Of a stretch of DNA of 64,000 bases, positions 10,677-21,626 are shown in pieces. The notes beneath the pieces were generated by a model. That model ran no database searches, was not told where the DNA came from, and saw only the letters and a list, made by a program, of their open reading frames with translations. Location of the stretch: positions 10,040,046-10,104,045 of the forward strand of contig JAKZAP010000016.1 in assembly GCA_023053575.1 (NCBI GenBank), written 5' to 3'. The DNA comes from Branchinecta lynchi (taxonomy: Eukaryota; Arthropoda; Branchiopoda; Anostraca; Branchinectidae). Numbering within the stretch: the first letter of the stretch is position 1; each line of letters begins with the position of its first letter. The translations under genes were made by a program, and so were the position numbers.

Positions 10677-10773
10677 GTAATAATACATAGATGGCACTTT
10701 ACACAAGGGACTTCTACCGTGTGTTAAAGGGTCCTTGTCCCATGTCTAAATTGTCATCTATGTATTATTATTA
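10677..10773. repeat. Inverted repeat, about 18-bp arms
   Basis: AATAATACATAGATGGCA near 10679 is inverted as TGTCATCTATGTATTATT near 10752, with some 55 bp between, in which GGGACTT and CCTTGTCCC also partly pair. Possibly a MITE relic. Confidence 0.6.
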
Positions 10774-10891
10774 ATTTCCTTGACATGGGGATGTGAACGG
10801 GTTAGATGAGTTTGCCTTCGGGCGGGATCACTGTTCCTATGGCCGGCTTCTACCAGACAATTGTAGTGGTTTGCGAACTCTGTTCACAAGC

Positions 10892-10965
10892 CCCTCGGTA
10901 GCTCAAATGGTAAGAGCGCCTGCCTTGTAAGCAGAGGATCCTGGGTTCAAACCCTGGCTGAGGTT
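10892..10965 (+). tRNA. tRNA-like sequence, anticodon TGT (Thr)
   Basis: It folds as a cloverleaf: acceptor CCCTCGG with CTGAGGT (six of seven pairs, first pair mismatched), D stem GCTC/GAGC, anticodon stem CCTGC/GCAGA (four of five), loop CTTGTAA with TGT at 34-36, and T arm CTGGG-TTCAAAC-CCTGG with two G-T pairs. The mismatches, the lack of a T4 terminator directly after it, and a degenerate sister copy 191 bp downstream suggest a tRNA pseudogene or SINE head. A working tRNA-Thr is possible. Confidence 0.5.
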
Positions 10966-11082
10966 CACTACTTATAAAGTGGGCATCTGATCCGCGTAGA
11001 AGAATTTGTAATTAGTGGGATGTGTGTTTAAAGCACGCTTCTATCTGGCGATTGTAGTGGTTTGCGAACAATGTTGAGAAGC

Positions 11083-11156
11083 CCCTCGGTAGCTCAGGGG
11101 TAGAGGTCTGGCAGTAGAGCCTAAGTTAGTGGGTTCAAATCCCGCCTGAGGAGTAC
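11083..11156 (+). pseudogene. Degenerate tRNA-like copy
   Basis: Keeps the acceptor pair CCCTCGG/CTGAGGA, the D stem start GCTC and a perfect T arm GTGGG-TTCAAAT-CCCGC. The anticodon arm (TCTGGCAGTAGAGCC) cannot form a standard seven-base loop on a five-pair stem. It is the sister of the sequence at 10892. Confidence 0.6.
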
Positions 11157-11165
11157 TTATTTCTT

Positions 11166-12160
11166 TCAGTTCACCACTTAGAACATGTGTACACCCCCCA
11201 CCCCCCTCCTCATTCACACACAGTGTTCAGTGTTAATAAAAATAAAATTTATTTATGATAAATAGTTATAGAGGCGAGCAGCAAGCGATCCGCCGTCAGG
11301 CGTTTACATTTAGCGCGTGTATCTAGGGAAAATCCTTAAAGCACGTATGGACACCTGACATGTTGCCTATGCGGTCCAAATTGCAGTTTTCAACAATTTT
11401 TTCTATATTTCCGAAATATTTGAATTGGGGGGGGGGGGGGTAGTACCCGAGGGGTTTTCGGCAGAAGGGTTTAGTACGGGGGGTGGGGGGTTGCCTAGAC
11501 CCGCATTAAGTTGACTAACTTAAGAAAACTCGACATACAGTGAAGTATCAATTTATGGTACCAGAAAGCCACCATAGCGCGGTAATAAGACGTTAAATTG
11601 TAATTTTGTTTCGTTCGTGTTAACTGAAGCTTTCGACAAGTTGTTCGGGGAAATTTTTCAGGAATCGGCACTAATTTTCTCACTGAAATTATTGCTGATC
11701 ATAAATTTCCAGAGACAAGCAAACAATTATGAAAAAGCTACCCAAAAAGCTGGAAACAACCACTTCAACAAGGAGAAATATTTATTATGAAATATCAAAC
11801 TACAAATAACAAATAAAGCCGTCCGTTAGAGGAAAATTGCTGCGTACAACATTTCGGAATTTCTAGTAGAGGCCAGGGATTCAGGTCATGGGTAGCAGAA
11901 ATCCGGTGGTGCACCAGTTTTTTTTGGATGGCACGGGGGAGGTTCGTTTCAAGATTAAGTTAGGAATGACCGATTCCTGCTAGCGGAACTAGCTAAAAAC
12001 TTTGATCCGGGGGCATGTGGTTAACCGATACATGGAGGGAATCGATAAGAACGCGAATATCAGCTAGACAAAAAAATAAATAAAAATTGTTAAGTGAATA
12101 CTTTATGTGTGCAGTGTTGCCACGCTAGGCAATAAGAAATCGTTCTTTCTTTAAAAGAAT
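11166..12160. other. Unassigned intron sequence
   Basis: A run of 14 G lies at 11427-11440. AT-rich AATAAAAATAAAATTTATTTATG lies near 11235. No gene or shared repeat was recognised. Confidence 0.5.
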
Positions 12161-12364
12161 CCAGGGTTGGTCACCAAAAGTAACTTCGTACACCCTGGAA
12201 AGTAATCTAAAAGTATCTCAAAGTAACCCAATTTAACCTAATGTAACCCAATGCATTTTAACCCCAAGTAACCCAATGTAGTCAAAGTAACCCAAAATAA
12301 CCGTGAGTAACCCAAAGTATCCTGAAGTAGCTCGTACACCCTGGTTCTGGGTGACCAACCCTGG
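12161..12364 (-). mobile_element. Family H hAT-like MITE
   Basis: Terminal inverted repeats read CCAGGGTTGGTCACC at the left and GGTGACCAACCCTGG at the right. Flanking 8-mers AAAAGAAT and AAAAGAGT match at seven positions, as expected of an 8-bp hAT target duplication. The body is made of 9-11 bp motifs like AGTAACCCAA. It is inverted relative to the copy at 14003. Confidence 0.85.
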
Positions 12365-12372
12365 AAAAGAGT

Positions 12373-13994
12373 CAGCAGAAGAAGAAACCGGATCGAAGCT
12401 GCTCGGAAATCTTTCAGAAAGATTGTACAAAGAGAAAAGTATCGCGACATTTGGTGGAAATCGCCACCCGTGTCAACCCTGGCTCTGTGGTGGTTGATTT
12501 ACCCCGCCAAGGCGAACTTCCGGAAGCGTATCCTTTCGCTAGCTTATACTACCATCTACCGTCACTTGCTAACGCCACTCCATGCCTCGGAGAAAAGGCG
12601 AGACGCCCTGTCACGTAGATTTTCCTGCAGATGTCGCGTAGCCTGGAGACGCTGCCGGAAAAGAAACCATGTAGAGGTCTCTTAGTTTAGAAACGGACTT
12701 CCCGGGTGGTCAGCTATAGAGGCCAAGCTACTGTCGCGTGTTTTGTACCCTAGTACGGCGAGGGTACGAAAGAGATTTGCCAAGGTCCAAAAAGTTTTTT
12801 TTTTTCAAAAGTTTATGAACCAATGATTGTTTCTGCCCTGGTAGTTATTACTCTTTATACTCTGACCGGCGGTTTATGTCCGACTTGAGATCATTATATG
12901 GTAGCGTTTGAGCGGCGGCAATATTCAACCTGCGAAGGCGTATTCGGGATCGTAGTCTTTCGTTTGGTAGTTCGAGCTGACTTACTGTATTGATAAATCG
13001 GTATCACAAAATTCCTGATTCTTCACAACAACTTTTGCTTGGCTTATTTCTAATTGGCATCTCAATCGCATCTCTATCAATTCTCATGTGCGTCAAAGCC
13101 GCTCTTCTGTTCCTGCTCTCCGTTACCACAAACTTCCGCTGTTGCACCACAAAGGATATTCCTAGAAAACCTCAGTACCCAGCAATCTATGTTTTTTCAG
13201 CAGGATATCCAACCTCAGCTTCCAAGATATTCAAACCAAAGTCTAAGTTTCCAAGGGGAAATGGATATTCTTTTACGTCTTTTATGTTTTCTGAACTAAG
13301 AATAAAATCGCTTCTGCTAATTAATTATTACTGACCAACCCAATGTTACATTTAGCACATATTATAAACTCATTAGCTTGACACATATTATGAATTCTTT
13401 AGCTTAAGTCTCCAAACCTTTTCGTCATACTATAGATAAAGCAAAATATGCTTGAAAAAAGACGTTTCCATGCTCTTGTTTGAAATTTTAGAGAACTGTT
13501 TACCCGTGGTCGACCAAATCCAGAGGCAAACAGATTTTGCTTTCATGGATAACAGCTGCTATACGGACTGCCATACTATAGTCTGGTTATTCCTTTCGAG
13601 GGATGCTCGAACCTCCCCTTTATAAATACCACAGGTTAGCTTTGAAGAAAGCGCGCCAAATTCAGATTTCGACGAATAGAAGCGGATATGACCTGAGGTT
13701 GTTATCCAGAGTTCCACGAATAATAAATCAGTGTTATGGGTTGCGAGGTGTTGATGTAGCATTTATTACGTTACTGGCTATGACAAGTGTTCAAGCAAAC
13801 TTTGTCAGAAATTAGATCTAGCAGTTTTCAGACTTTTCAAACAAACATAAATCTTGCCTTCTATTGGTCGGTTTTGTACTCTCCGAGTTGGGAGCTTATT
13901 GGTCAGTACTGTCAACATTGGCTGGGGTCCAGTTTCGTTGGGTACGGGGCAATGCTTCTGTAGGACCCAGGAATCTTTTCTCAGGGGGTGGGGT
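12373..13994. other. Unassigned intron sequence
   Basis: Open frames reach 114 codons (12990-13334) but carry no motif. No shared repeat was recognised between the two hAT-like elements. Confidence 0.5.
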
Positions 13995-14002
13995 GTCTTT
14001 TC

Positions 14003-14167
14003 CCAGGGTTGGTCACCAAGAACCACGGTGTACGAGTTACTTCAGGATACTTTGGGTTACATTGCATTGGGTTACTTTGGATTACATTAGGTTACATTGG
14101 GTTACTTTGAGATACTTTTGGGTTACTTTCCAGGGTGTACGAAGTTACTTTTGGTGACCAACCCTGG
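14003..14167 (+). mobile_element. Family H hAT-like MITE with perfect 8-bp target duplication
   Basis: Ends CCAGGGTTGGTCACC and GGTGACCAACCCTGG. GTCTTTTC lies directly on both sides (13995-14002 and 14168-14175), an exact 8-bp target-site duplication characteristic of hAT transposition. Almost the whole interior is a run of about 10-bp units of the type TTGGGTTAC. There is no coding capacity, so movement would need a transposase supplied in trans. Confidence 0.93.
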
Positions 14168-14175
14168 GTCTTTTC

Positions 14176-14751
14176 TCTTATAAATAATTGCTATATTAAT
14201 TTGAATTTGTCATGCAAAAAGGATGTTCTAACCTTACCCGGTTTTGCGGTGAACTACAGAGAAACCCTTTAATTACTTCTGGTAAGCCAATGGCTATAAC
14301 ACAACCTTATTGCACCGTATCAAACGTTGAAGAAAGTAGTATCAGTAGGTCGGTTGGTCAGTCTCGGCACATCTTTCGACCAATCATGAGTCCCCGACCA
14401 GCAGAGACATCTGCCTTCCGTTCCAGACCAGTAGTTAGTCTGTGGGATAGATGTCTCCCGTAGGATATCTGCAGGAAGTATTTTATGTACAGGTGTATCT
14501 TGGTAGGGAAATGTTGTTGAACATAAACGTTCGGAACTTTCTGCAGTAGATGGCGTTGCAGTGTATTTCCTGGAAATTCATTATTATTATTCAAACAAAG
14601 TAGCGAATCTTAAGCGTGTGGTACAAGCGGATAGTCCCATTGTCTGCAGAGTGGATGTTGAGTATTTATTCAAGCGAAGAACCTTCAAATGATCGTATTT
14701 TCTTTTTATAAGGAAAAATTAAGCTTTATATTCGAACATCAGCGATATGTC
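14176..14751. other. Unassigned intron sequence
   Basis: One short inverted repeat, GAGACATCT at 14404 against AGATGTCTC at 14449. Nothing else was recognised. Confidence 0.5.
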
Positions 14752-14830
14752 GGCACTTCTTGGCAAGGGTCCTCCAGGCTGTCTTCTCTGTCGACGTCGG
14801 GGAAGGAAGCAAACTTGTAGTACACAAAAT
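14752..14830 (+). mobile_element. Family E fragment
   Basis: CACTTCTTGGCAAGGGTCCTCC and the following GGCTGTC match the diagnostic arm of the copies at 33355 and 44007; only one arm is present. Confidence 0.65.
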
Positions 14831-14989
14831 CGGTGATTTTTTTTTAGCCTCGCTCAGACACCTTGGCTCTGAGGAGAAAACTTGGAAAAACTTGTAAAAC
14901 CTGAATTTTTTACCAATGAGCTCCTGCGATAAGACGGACCCTGGTCCAATTCGAAGAGCAACAAACACGGAAAATGCATGAGTTACTCT

Positions 14990-15336
14990 ATCAGATTTTT
15001 CATAAAAAATAACAAGGATGCGCAGTTTCAACAGATAACACTTGGGATGTAATCTGTTGTGGTTTTGAAAACGTTATGAATGAAACGTTATGCACAACAA
15101 GCATTTCCAAAGAGCTGGAAAAGGATCTGCCGACTTTCTTGTTTGTCTTCATGATGTCGAAAATTCAGCAGATGCTAATTTGACAATGTTTCGGCTGTTC
15201 CTGGCAATGCTTGCTATGCGTATCATTTTAATACAAAACATTTTCAAAATAACAACAGACAACAGCTCAAATGTTGTCCGTAGAAACTGCGCATCCTTGT
15301 GCCATACTGTTATGAAACTTCTGACGGTGCAGTTCG
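14990..15336 (+). mobile_element. Family F MITE, diverged copy
   Basis: The left arm AACAAGGATGCGCAGTTTCA and AACACTTGGGATGTAATCTG match the copies at 6.5-7.2 kb. The right arm GAAACTGCGCATCCTTGTG through GTTATGAAACTTCTGACGG is the inverted end. The interior differs. Confidence 0.75.
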
Positions 15337-16015
15337 CCATTAGGGTTTAAAACTAGGAAGTTCGATCGTATGGAACGAATGAGAGGTGTAAAATTAATCA
15401 AAATTAAAAAAAAAAAAAATCGATGGGTCCTTTCGGCGTCTTTCCCCATGGTCGCTCAGGTTTCCTTGGCTTGTCCAAATTGAGGCGTTCGTCCCTGTTC
15501 CTGTGTCATAAGTGGATTAGTGTCTCCAGGGTCCGAGGTGGAAATCTTCTTTCGAAATCAGTATTCTCCTCGAAAAGGAAATTCGATCACCTTTTTGGCC
15601 ATTATTTTTCGGGTACGGTATATTGTGGCGGGACAGCGTTGGAAGGGACTCGGAAATCAACTTCAGACGATTTCTGGGTGCGTAGGAGGGGCCAGCTACT
15701 TGTTGAATTTGATGGTGGTGAAGGTGTGGGAAACCGTGTCTCCGAGACCATCCTCCCCTAAGACATTACGAAGAGCGGGGAGGGGGGCAATATAGAAAGG
15801 GAGAGGAGAGCGAAGACACACTGAGGACTGGTTGACTCAGAGTGTTGACCTTACGTTAGTTCTTTTTGCGATTCCAGTGGCACTTTGAGGTGACAGATGC
15901 AAGAAGAATCGCCGTATGTGTTTTATGATGGTCGCTTTTCATGCAGACAGAGTAAATGTAGGGAAGGAAAGAAATAAAAATAGAAAAGCACTTCGCGAAA
16001 GGAAGAATATCTAGA
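15337..16015. other. Unassigned intron sequence
   Basis: A run of A lies near 15406-15418. Two overlapping frames of about 100 codons (15423-15795) have no motif. Confidence 0.5.
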
Positions 16016-16280
16016 TTGCGTTCGAGAGTTTAACAATTCTTAACTGTTTGCGTTCCAGGTTTCTAATCTCGAAATTTAAGCTCCGCCCACCTACGATTTC
16101 CGTTCCAGAGCTTAACGATTCTTAACTATTTTGTAACGATGGTCGGTGAGCATCGTTGGAAAAAATTAATAATTGAAAAAGTTAATAATTGGAAAAGTTA
16201 ACGATCATTATAACTGCAGTTCGATCCCTCCCAAAATAATGTTGACGATTGTTAACAGTTGTTAAGTCTCTGGAACGCAA
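16016..16280. mobile_element. MITE with TTGCGTTC ends
   Basis: The left end TTGCGTTCGAGAGTTTAAC and right end GTTAAGTCTCTGGAACGCAA are inverted copies extending about 35 bp. A third copy of the same block (CGTTCCAGAGCTTAACGATT) lies inside near 16101. TTAATAATTG repeats occupy the centre. Confidence 0.7.
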
Positions 16281-16464
16281 CCCTAGCCTAAGACTTTTTA
16301 TAACGTTAAAAGGACTTTTCGGTCGCGGTCATTATTTTGGCCATGTTTCAGTTTGTGTCTCCAGTTCTGTTAGGATTTCACTGATTTGAAAACCGCTGGA
16401 ACTTTTTTTGTTTCTCGCCCAAGGACGGATTTCAGATTTTGAAATCTATGCTTCTTTACGTTCG

Positions 16465-17682
16465 TTTTTGGGATCCCAAAACGTAAGTGGAGGGATACCT
16501 ATGACATCGCAAAAGTTTTATTAAACTTGGTGTGAGGATTCGTTGGGTCGTCGGACCAGTCAAGTTCGTAGATGGGCTTTGTAGCCCTACATTTAGGGGT
16601 GGGGGAGGGGGTTAAAATTAAGGGGCAAAAAATATATTTTGAAGCACCTAATGTGATAGTCGATTCTGGGGTAAGAAGACATGCTGAACACGATGGTGAA
16701 AACCATTTTGTCATCGGACAAGTAGTTCGCCCGGAATCCGGCCAAAACCGGAAAGTTTGTTGAAAGTAAAGGTTTTATTTGAAGTTGATTAGATGTTCGG
16801 TTTGGAGGCAGGAAGACATGCTGAAGACGATGCCGAAAACTATTTTCTCGACGGACAAGTATTTCGCCCTGAATCCGGCCCAAACCGGAAAGTTTGTTGA
16901 AAGTAAAAGTTTTGTTTGAAGTTGATTAGATGTCCGATTTAGAGGTAGGAAGCCATGCTGAAGACGATGGTGAAAACTATTTTCTCGACGGACAAGCATT
17001 TCGACCGGAATCCGGCCCAAACCGGAAAGTTTGTCAAAATTAAAAGTTTTATTTGGAGTTGATTAGATGTTCGATTTAGGGCAAGAAGACATGCTGAACA
17101 CTTATGGTAAAACAATTTTTCACCCGGACATGTAGTTCGCCCGGAATCCGGCCAAAACCGGAAAACTGTTGCAAGTTAAAGTTTTATTTCTAGTTGATTA
17201 GTTAAGCGATTTAAGGGTAAGAAGAGATGCTGAGTCCCTGTATGACAATCATATTTTACCCGGACATATAGTTCGACCGCAATCCGGCTGGAATCGGAAA
17301 ATTTGTTATAAGCTAAATTTCTATTTGAAGTTGATTATATGTTCATTACTGGGGAAAGAAGATACCCTGATTTCGTCTTTGAGCTTTCTTTTTTCGCCGG
17401 ACTAAGTAGTTCTGGAGTTCGGCCGAAACCGGGAAATTGGCAGAAGTGGCAGGAAGTTTTCGTCAAAGAGATATGACTTATGGGGGTAAACACACATGCT
17501 GAATTCATATCTGAACTTGGTTTTCTCAGGTGATTAGCTATTTGGCCTTAATCTGTTTCTCAATTTTAATTGTACAAATGTTCAAGGAGTCTGTCGATGA
17601 CTTCATCTTGCTAAGACAAGACCCAGTTGTCTGGATCAGATATTGAAATTTAGGATCCCATCGAAACCTTTGGTCTTGTTTT
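16465..17682 (+). mobile_element. Family C element, long copy
   Basis: Full structure: 5' TTTTTGGGATCCCAAAACG, leader, monomers, and 3' end GGATCCCATCG then CCTTTGGTCTTGTT. GTTGATTAGATGT-type anchors at 16784, 16921, 17058, 17193 and 17330 give a period of 135-137 bp. Each monomer carries a CCGGAATCCGGCC-type core and TAAAAGTTTTATTTGAAG. ACAAGACCC about 60 bp before the end pairs with the terminal GGTCTTGT. Confidence 0.9.
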
Positions 17683-17703
17683 TGCTAGAGACTCTTCTGG
17701 CAA

Positions 17704-18794
17704 CAAGACGAAAGGTTTCGATCGAAAATTTAATATTTTTCAGACTTCTTGATCCAGACAATCAAATCTTGTACATTGGCGAGTCTTCGCCAGACCCCTT
17801 TAACATTTTTGCTATTTATCCATAATCAACCGCTTAAATTTGTACAAAAAAATGTTACTGTTTTGGAGTTTGATCATCAAATGAGGAAACCAAGTTGAGA
17901 TATGGATTCAGCTAGCATGTTTACTCCAATATCTCATCTCCAATCGACTTCGAAAAGGTCTTTTAGAATTTTTTTTTTTTGCGAAATTCCTTGTAATCTA
18001 GCTGCATTCCCGGCGAACTGAATGCAGAATAAAAGATCTAGTATCACTGACAGCCGAACCTTTCAATCCAAATTTTCAAATTCCAAATTTTAACAGCTTG
18101 TACGTCAACTAAATAAAGTTCGAAAATTCGGTTCGGCATGTCTCTAATCGACTTCAAAGACAACTTTGAGCTGCAGCAAAATTTCCAGTTTTGGCCGAAT
18201 TCCTGGTGAATGGTTTGTCCGGCAAAAAAACTAATTTTCGCTTGTCAATTCAGTGAACCTCCTTACCCCTTCAACGAATGTCTCATTAGTTTATAAAACA
18301 AGTTTGTTTCACCCTTAATTGGAAACCCCCTCCTCTGCCTCTAAATATAGGGCTAAAGAACCCATGACTTGCCTGAACTGCAAATGAGTCCTTACACGAA
18401 GTTTTAACAACATATATCAACCCCTTCGATCCCCCGACAGTCGAACACCCGAAGAATACGTAAGCTACGCTAACAGTCTACTGTTAAACCTAATTAGCTC
18501 TGCGCGTACATTCGCGACCAAAGTCGCTCGCAATCCAAGAAACTTCCCCAACCCAATCCATTAAACTTCAGTCACCACCCTCTTGGGTCCATAGATTTAA
18601 AAAAGTGTCACGCACGCGCAGAGCTTTCGCCTGAGTGAATAAAGGGGTAGGGTAGGGACTCGAAAATTCATAAACAATTTTCTAATATCTTGACCCCTTC
18701 GAGAGTTATCGTGCTAAAAGGCAGACGGACGGACAGACGGACAGCTTTTGCGATGTTATAGGTGTCCCTCCACTTACGTTTTGCGATCCCAAAA
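17704..18794 (-). mobile_element. Family C element, inverted partner
   Basis: Starts ACAAGACGAAAGGTTTCGAT, the complement of a family C 3' end, and finishes TCCACTTACGTTTTGCGATCCCAAAAC, the complement of the 5' end. It lies about 20 bp from the 3' end of the previous copy, so the pair is tail to tail. Confidence 0.85.
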
Positions 18795-19833
18795 CAGCGT
18801 AAAGTGCGTACATGTTTGAAATACAAAGTACAAAGCACTGTTCAAATTCGTGTAATAAGCTCGGAAGAGTATACACGTCAGCTTGTAATGCGAGCTTACG
18901 ACGGGCGTGATCAAGAAAAGTATAAATCGATCCTGATATGCAGCTGTAATCAAATTGAAGCCTTCCTTGGTTGGTATATCTAGGCAAGAAACGATGACGC
19001 GGAAAATCCTCATGCAACTTATTACACAGATTTGAGCAAAGCTTAAACACATCATTAGGCTACTTGAACTTCAGTTCCCGCCGTCTCCTACAATGGGCAA
19101 TACCCAGGAAACGTATCGTCAGGGAATCATCTCAGCTCAATGCATTATTTGCTATTTACATAAGTTTTTCCTTGTGATCCTCTGGATAGGCGTTCGATGT
19201 GTCGTCGAAGACCAAGACGATCCTCTTTTTTATCGGAATTTAGGATCATCAAACTCATAGCGGAAGAGAAACGCATAATCCCCACTCCCCCCATCTCCGA
19301 ACTTAAACCAACTCATTCCGCTTAATAGGCCCCTGTGGGAACTAGAAAGCCCAAACTTGGGGGATTTAACACGAATGTGTATTAAGAAAGTAAGCCAGTG
19401 GTAGCCTATTAAACGAAATTCAAAATGGTTAACAAGATTGTGCAAGTCGTTTAAGGATTCGGCTTAACCGCATCCTTATCTCAAATCTCAAAGAACAGAT
19501 AATCCTCTTGGAGAACTGAGTTCTTGCCAACCCTCTAGTGTTACAGTGCTTGATTAAGAGATATATTGAACACGAATATTTGTTTCCTTTACCAGTATTA
19601 ATACAAAAACAAATTCAGTAGTGGAGATATCAAAGTGTTCCGCTTTAAAAGTGACAAGAAGTCACCTTCGCAGGACGGAAAAGAAATGTATTTATAGCTT
19701 ACATTGTTTTTAACAAAGAAACACTACTCGCTACTACATGTCTCTTCAGTGCTTCCTTCCATCAGCCGTTTCCCCTCTCAAATTTCCGAGCCCCCTCCCC
19801 CTTCCCTGCGTACGTCATCCTATTGATTTGGAT
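18795..19833. other. Unassigned intron sequence with a short shared repeat
   Basis: GATGACGCGGAAAATCCT near 18991, with about 60 bp downstream, recurs near 47339. Otherwise nothing was recognised. Confidence 0.5.
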
Positions 19834-20600
19834 AAGATAAGATAAGATTTTATTTACACTAAGAGACAAAGGCCATGGCAAATACATGAAAAATAAACTC
19901 AAACAAACAAAAGCAATATCTTCTATAAGCACCTATCCCTATGGGCTAAGGCTACCCTGAGGAACGTCGCCAACTGTTTTATACTCATAAAACAACTATT
20001 TCCCATGATCCTACACATTGACTATTGAACACCCCTAAAAGTGGTTCAAATAAGGTACAAAATCAAACAGCTTTATTTCACCGAATAGGTCGAAGCTAGA
20101 AGAGGTCGTCGAAGTAGTCAAAGATATTTGAAATACTTCCAAAAGACACTAAAACAACAGATAACAAATTAAATAATACACATCAGGAGAAATGACCTGA
20201 AACAAATGCCGGCAGAAAACATTCTAAAATTGAATTGGGCAGGATGGCAAAACCGACTGCCCGTCTTCCTCGCCGACCGACTCATGGAAGACGGGAGAAG
20301 AGGGGGAGGGGGGGAACAGACTGCTCTTAATATGCTAAATATAGGAGAAGAAAGAACAAAAACAAATAAAAAAAAAGAACATGGGCTACCCACATTGCTA
20401 GCTCCAATCAGGAAAGCCAAAATAGCGGTCGTACTTTGCCCGGATAAATCCAGAGACCTGTCCCTGGATTGTATCATCTACTGGGGCAAGATTATCCTCG
20501 TTGTTTTGTAGGATGCAATCCTGGGCGTTTCGGACCGCCGTCACGCCCCGGTTCGTGCCATCAGACGAAATGGAATTCATTTCATTCAATAATGAGAAAT
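19834..20600 (-). mobile_element. LINE 3' end
   Basis: Read on the - strand, sequence ending TTAGTGTAAATAAAATCTTATC followed by ATCTT repeats (GATAAGATAAGATAAG at 19837-19853 on +) is a typical non-LTR 3' tail. Upstream on the - strand, 20398-20589 encodes up to 63 residues ending YDRYFGFPDWS and a stop, possibly the C-terminus of the element's ORF. No reverse transcriptase domain was seen. Confidence 0.55.
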
Positions 20601-21003
20601 AAACCTTATGAAGTTATAGACCACGAACGTAATCAGAAGCAATGTACCACTAGAAATCTCATCGAACATATTTCTAGAATCAGGGATTATTTTAATCGAA
20701 ATACTTGCGAAAACACATAGGACTTTTTTTTCTCATGGAAGATCGTTAGCTTGTGTGTTTTTTTTTTGTTTTTGTTTTTTCATTTTCATTCTTTCTTGTT
20801 GGGTTTAATTTTTGTCCTTGACTGTTTTTGAGCCGGAGTGATAGGAGTTTGTCAGAAGTTGGAATCGTAGCCTAAAGATTTGTGCATGGTTCGTCGCAGG
20901 AGCTAGACGAAAGCAATCACACATTTTCGTTAACCATTTCCTGCTAAATGAAAGTAAACATTAACAATATCCTTTTCGTTCAAAGCTGACTTCGAATCAT
21001 AGT
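20601..21003. other. Unassigned intron sequence
   Basis: T-rich tracts near 20727-20790; no gene or shared repeat was recognised. Confidence 0.45.
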
Positions 21004-21115
21004 TGACTGCGTTAAAAGATTTTATGGAAGCGATATTTCGGCCTTCTTGGCAAGGGTCCTCTTCAGGTTAGGCTAGTAAAACGTACTTTAATATTAGTTT
21101 TATGAATGAACGCAG
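21004..21115 (+). mobile_element. Family E short element
   Basis: GATATTTCGGCCTTCTTGGCAAGG with TCCTCTTCAGG, flanked by inverted GACTGCGTTAA (21006) and GAACGCAGTTAAC (about 21108). A compact copy with its own short inverted ends. Confidence 0.65.
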
Positions 21116-21161
21116 TTAACCTTAGACACTTAACAGTTATTAGAATGAATGTGGTTGTTTA

Positions 21162-21245
21162 TATGGCACTTTCCCTTCGTCAAGTGCCATAATTATAGCG
21201 ATCGCAAATTCTGTCCGTCTGTCAGTTTCATATTCATTGAACTAT
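21162..21245 (+). mobile_element. Family B 5' end, solo
   Basis: TATGGCACTTTCCCTTCGTC then AAGTGCCATAATTATAGCGA and TTCTGTCCGTCTGTCAG match the 5' hairpin and leader of family B. The array does not follow. Confidence 0.7.
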
Positions 21246-21626
21246 ATTTAAATCAAAACAAAAAATACACAATTAACATACCTGCCAGGAAAGCACACAA
21301 GGAGTGCTTGCCTAGGGCAGGGAAATAACCGAAATTAGTTAAAGAAAAAACAGACTCAACTAACTGAATACTCTATATAAAGAAAAAGGAAGGAGACGAA
21401 AAAAATTAACCAACGGTTTCAACTTTAACTGAAAAAGAGAGAAAAATAAGGGAAACAAGGAACGAGAAAGAAAGAAAAAACAGGGGAGGGGTCCGGAGGA
21501 AGATAACATTAAACAGTTATCCTGTAATGACCTTTCGCTGCTCGTTTGAATGAAATAAAGGTTATTCGAATTCCGGGTATTTAATGGTAGTAGATTCCAA
21601 CTAGTCGGCGCAAAAGATCAAATTAA

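Larger units (their letters stand above)
10847..11165. repeat. 191-bp tandem duplication carrying tRNA-like sequences
   Basis: CTTCTA..... ATTGTAGTGGTTTGCGAAC begins at 10847 and again at 11038. Similarity covers about 45 bp of 5' flank and continues through the tRNA-like sequence in each unit. Confidence 0.8.

Noticed and set aside
10892..10965. A certain functional tRNA-Thr
   Set aside because: Acceptor and anticodon stem mismatches, no adjacent terminator and a decayed tandem sister make function doubtful, so it is listed only as tRNA-like.
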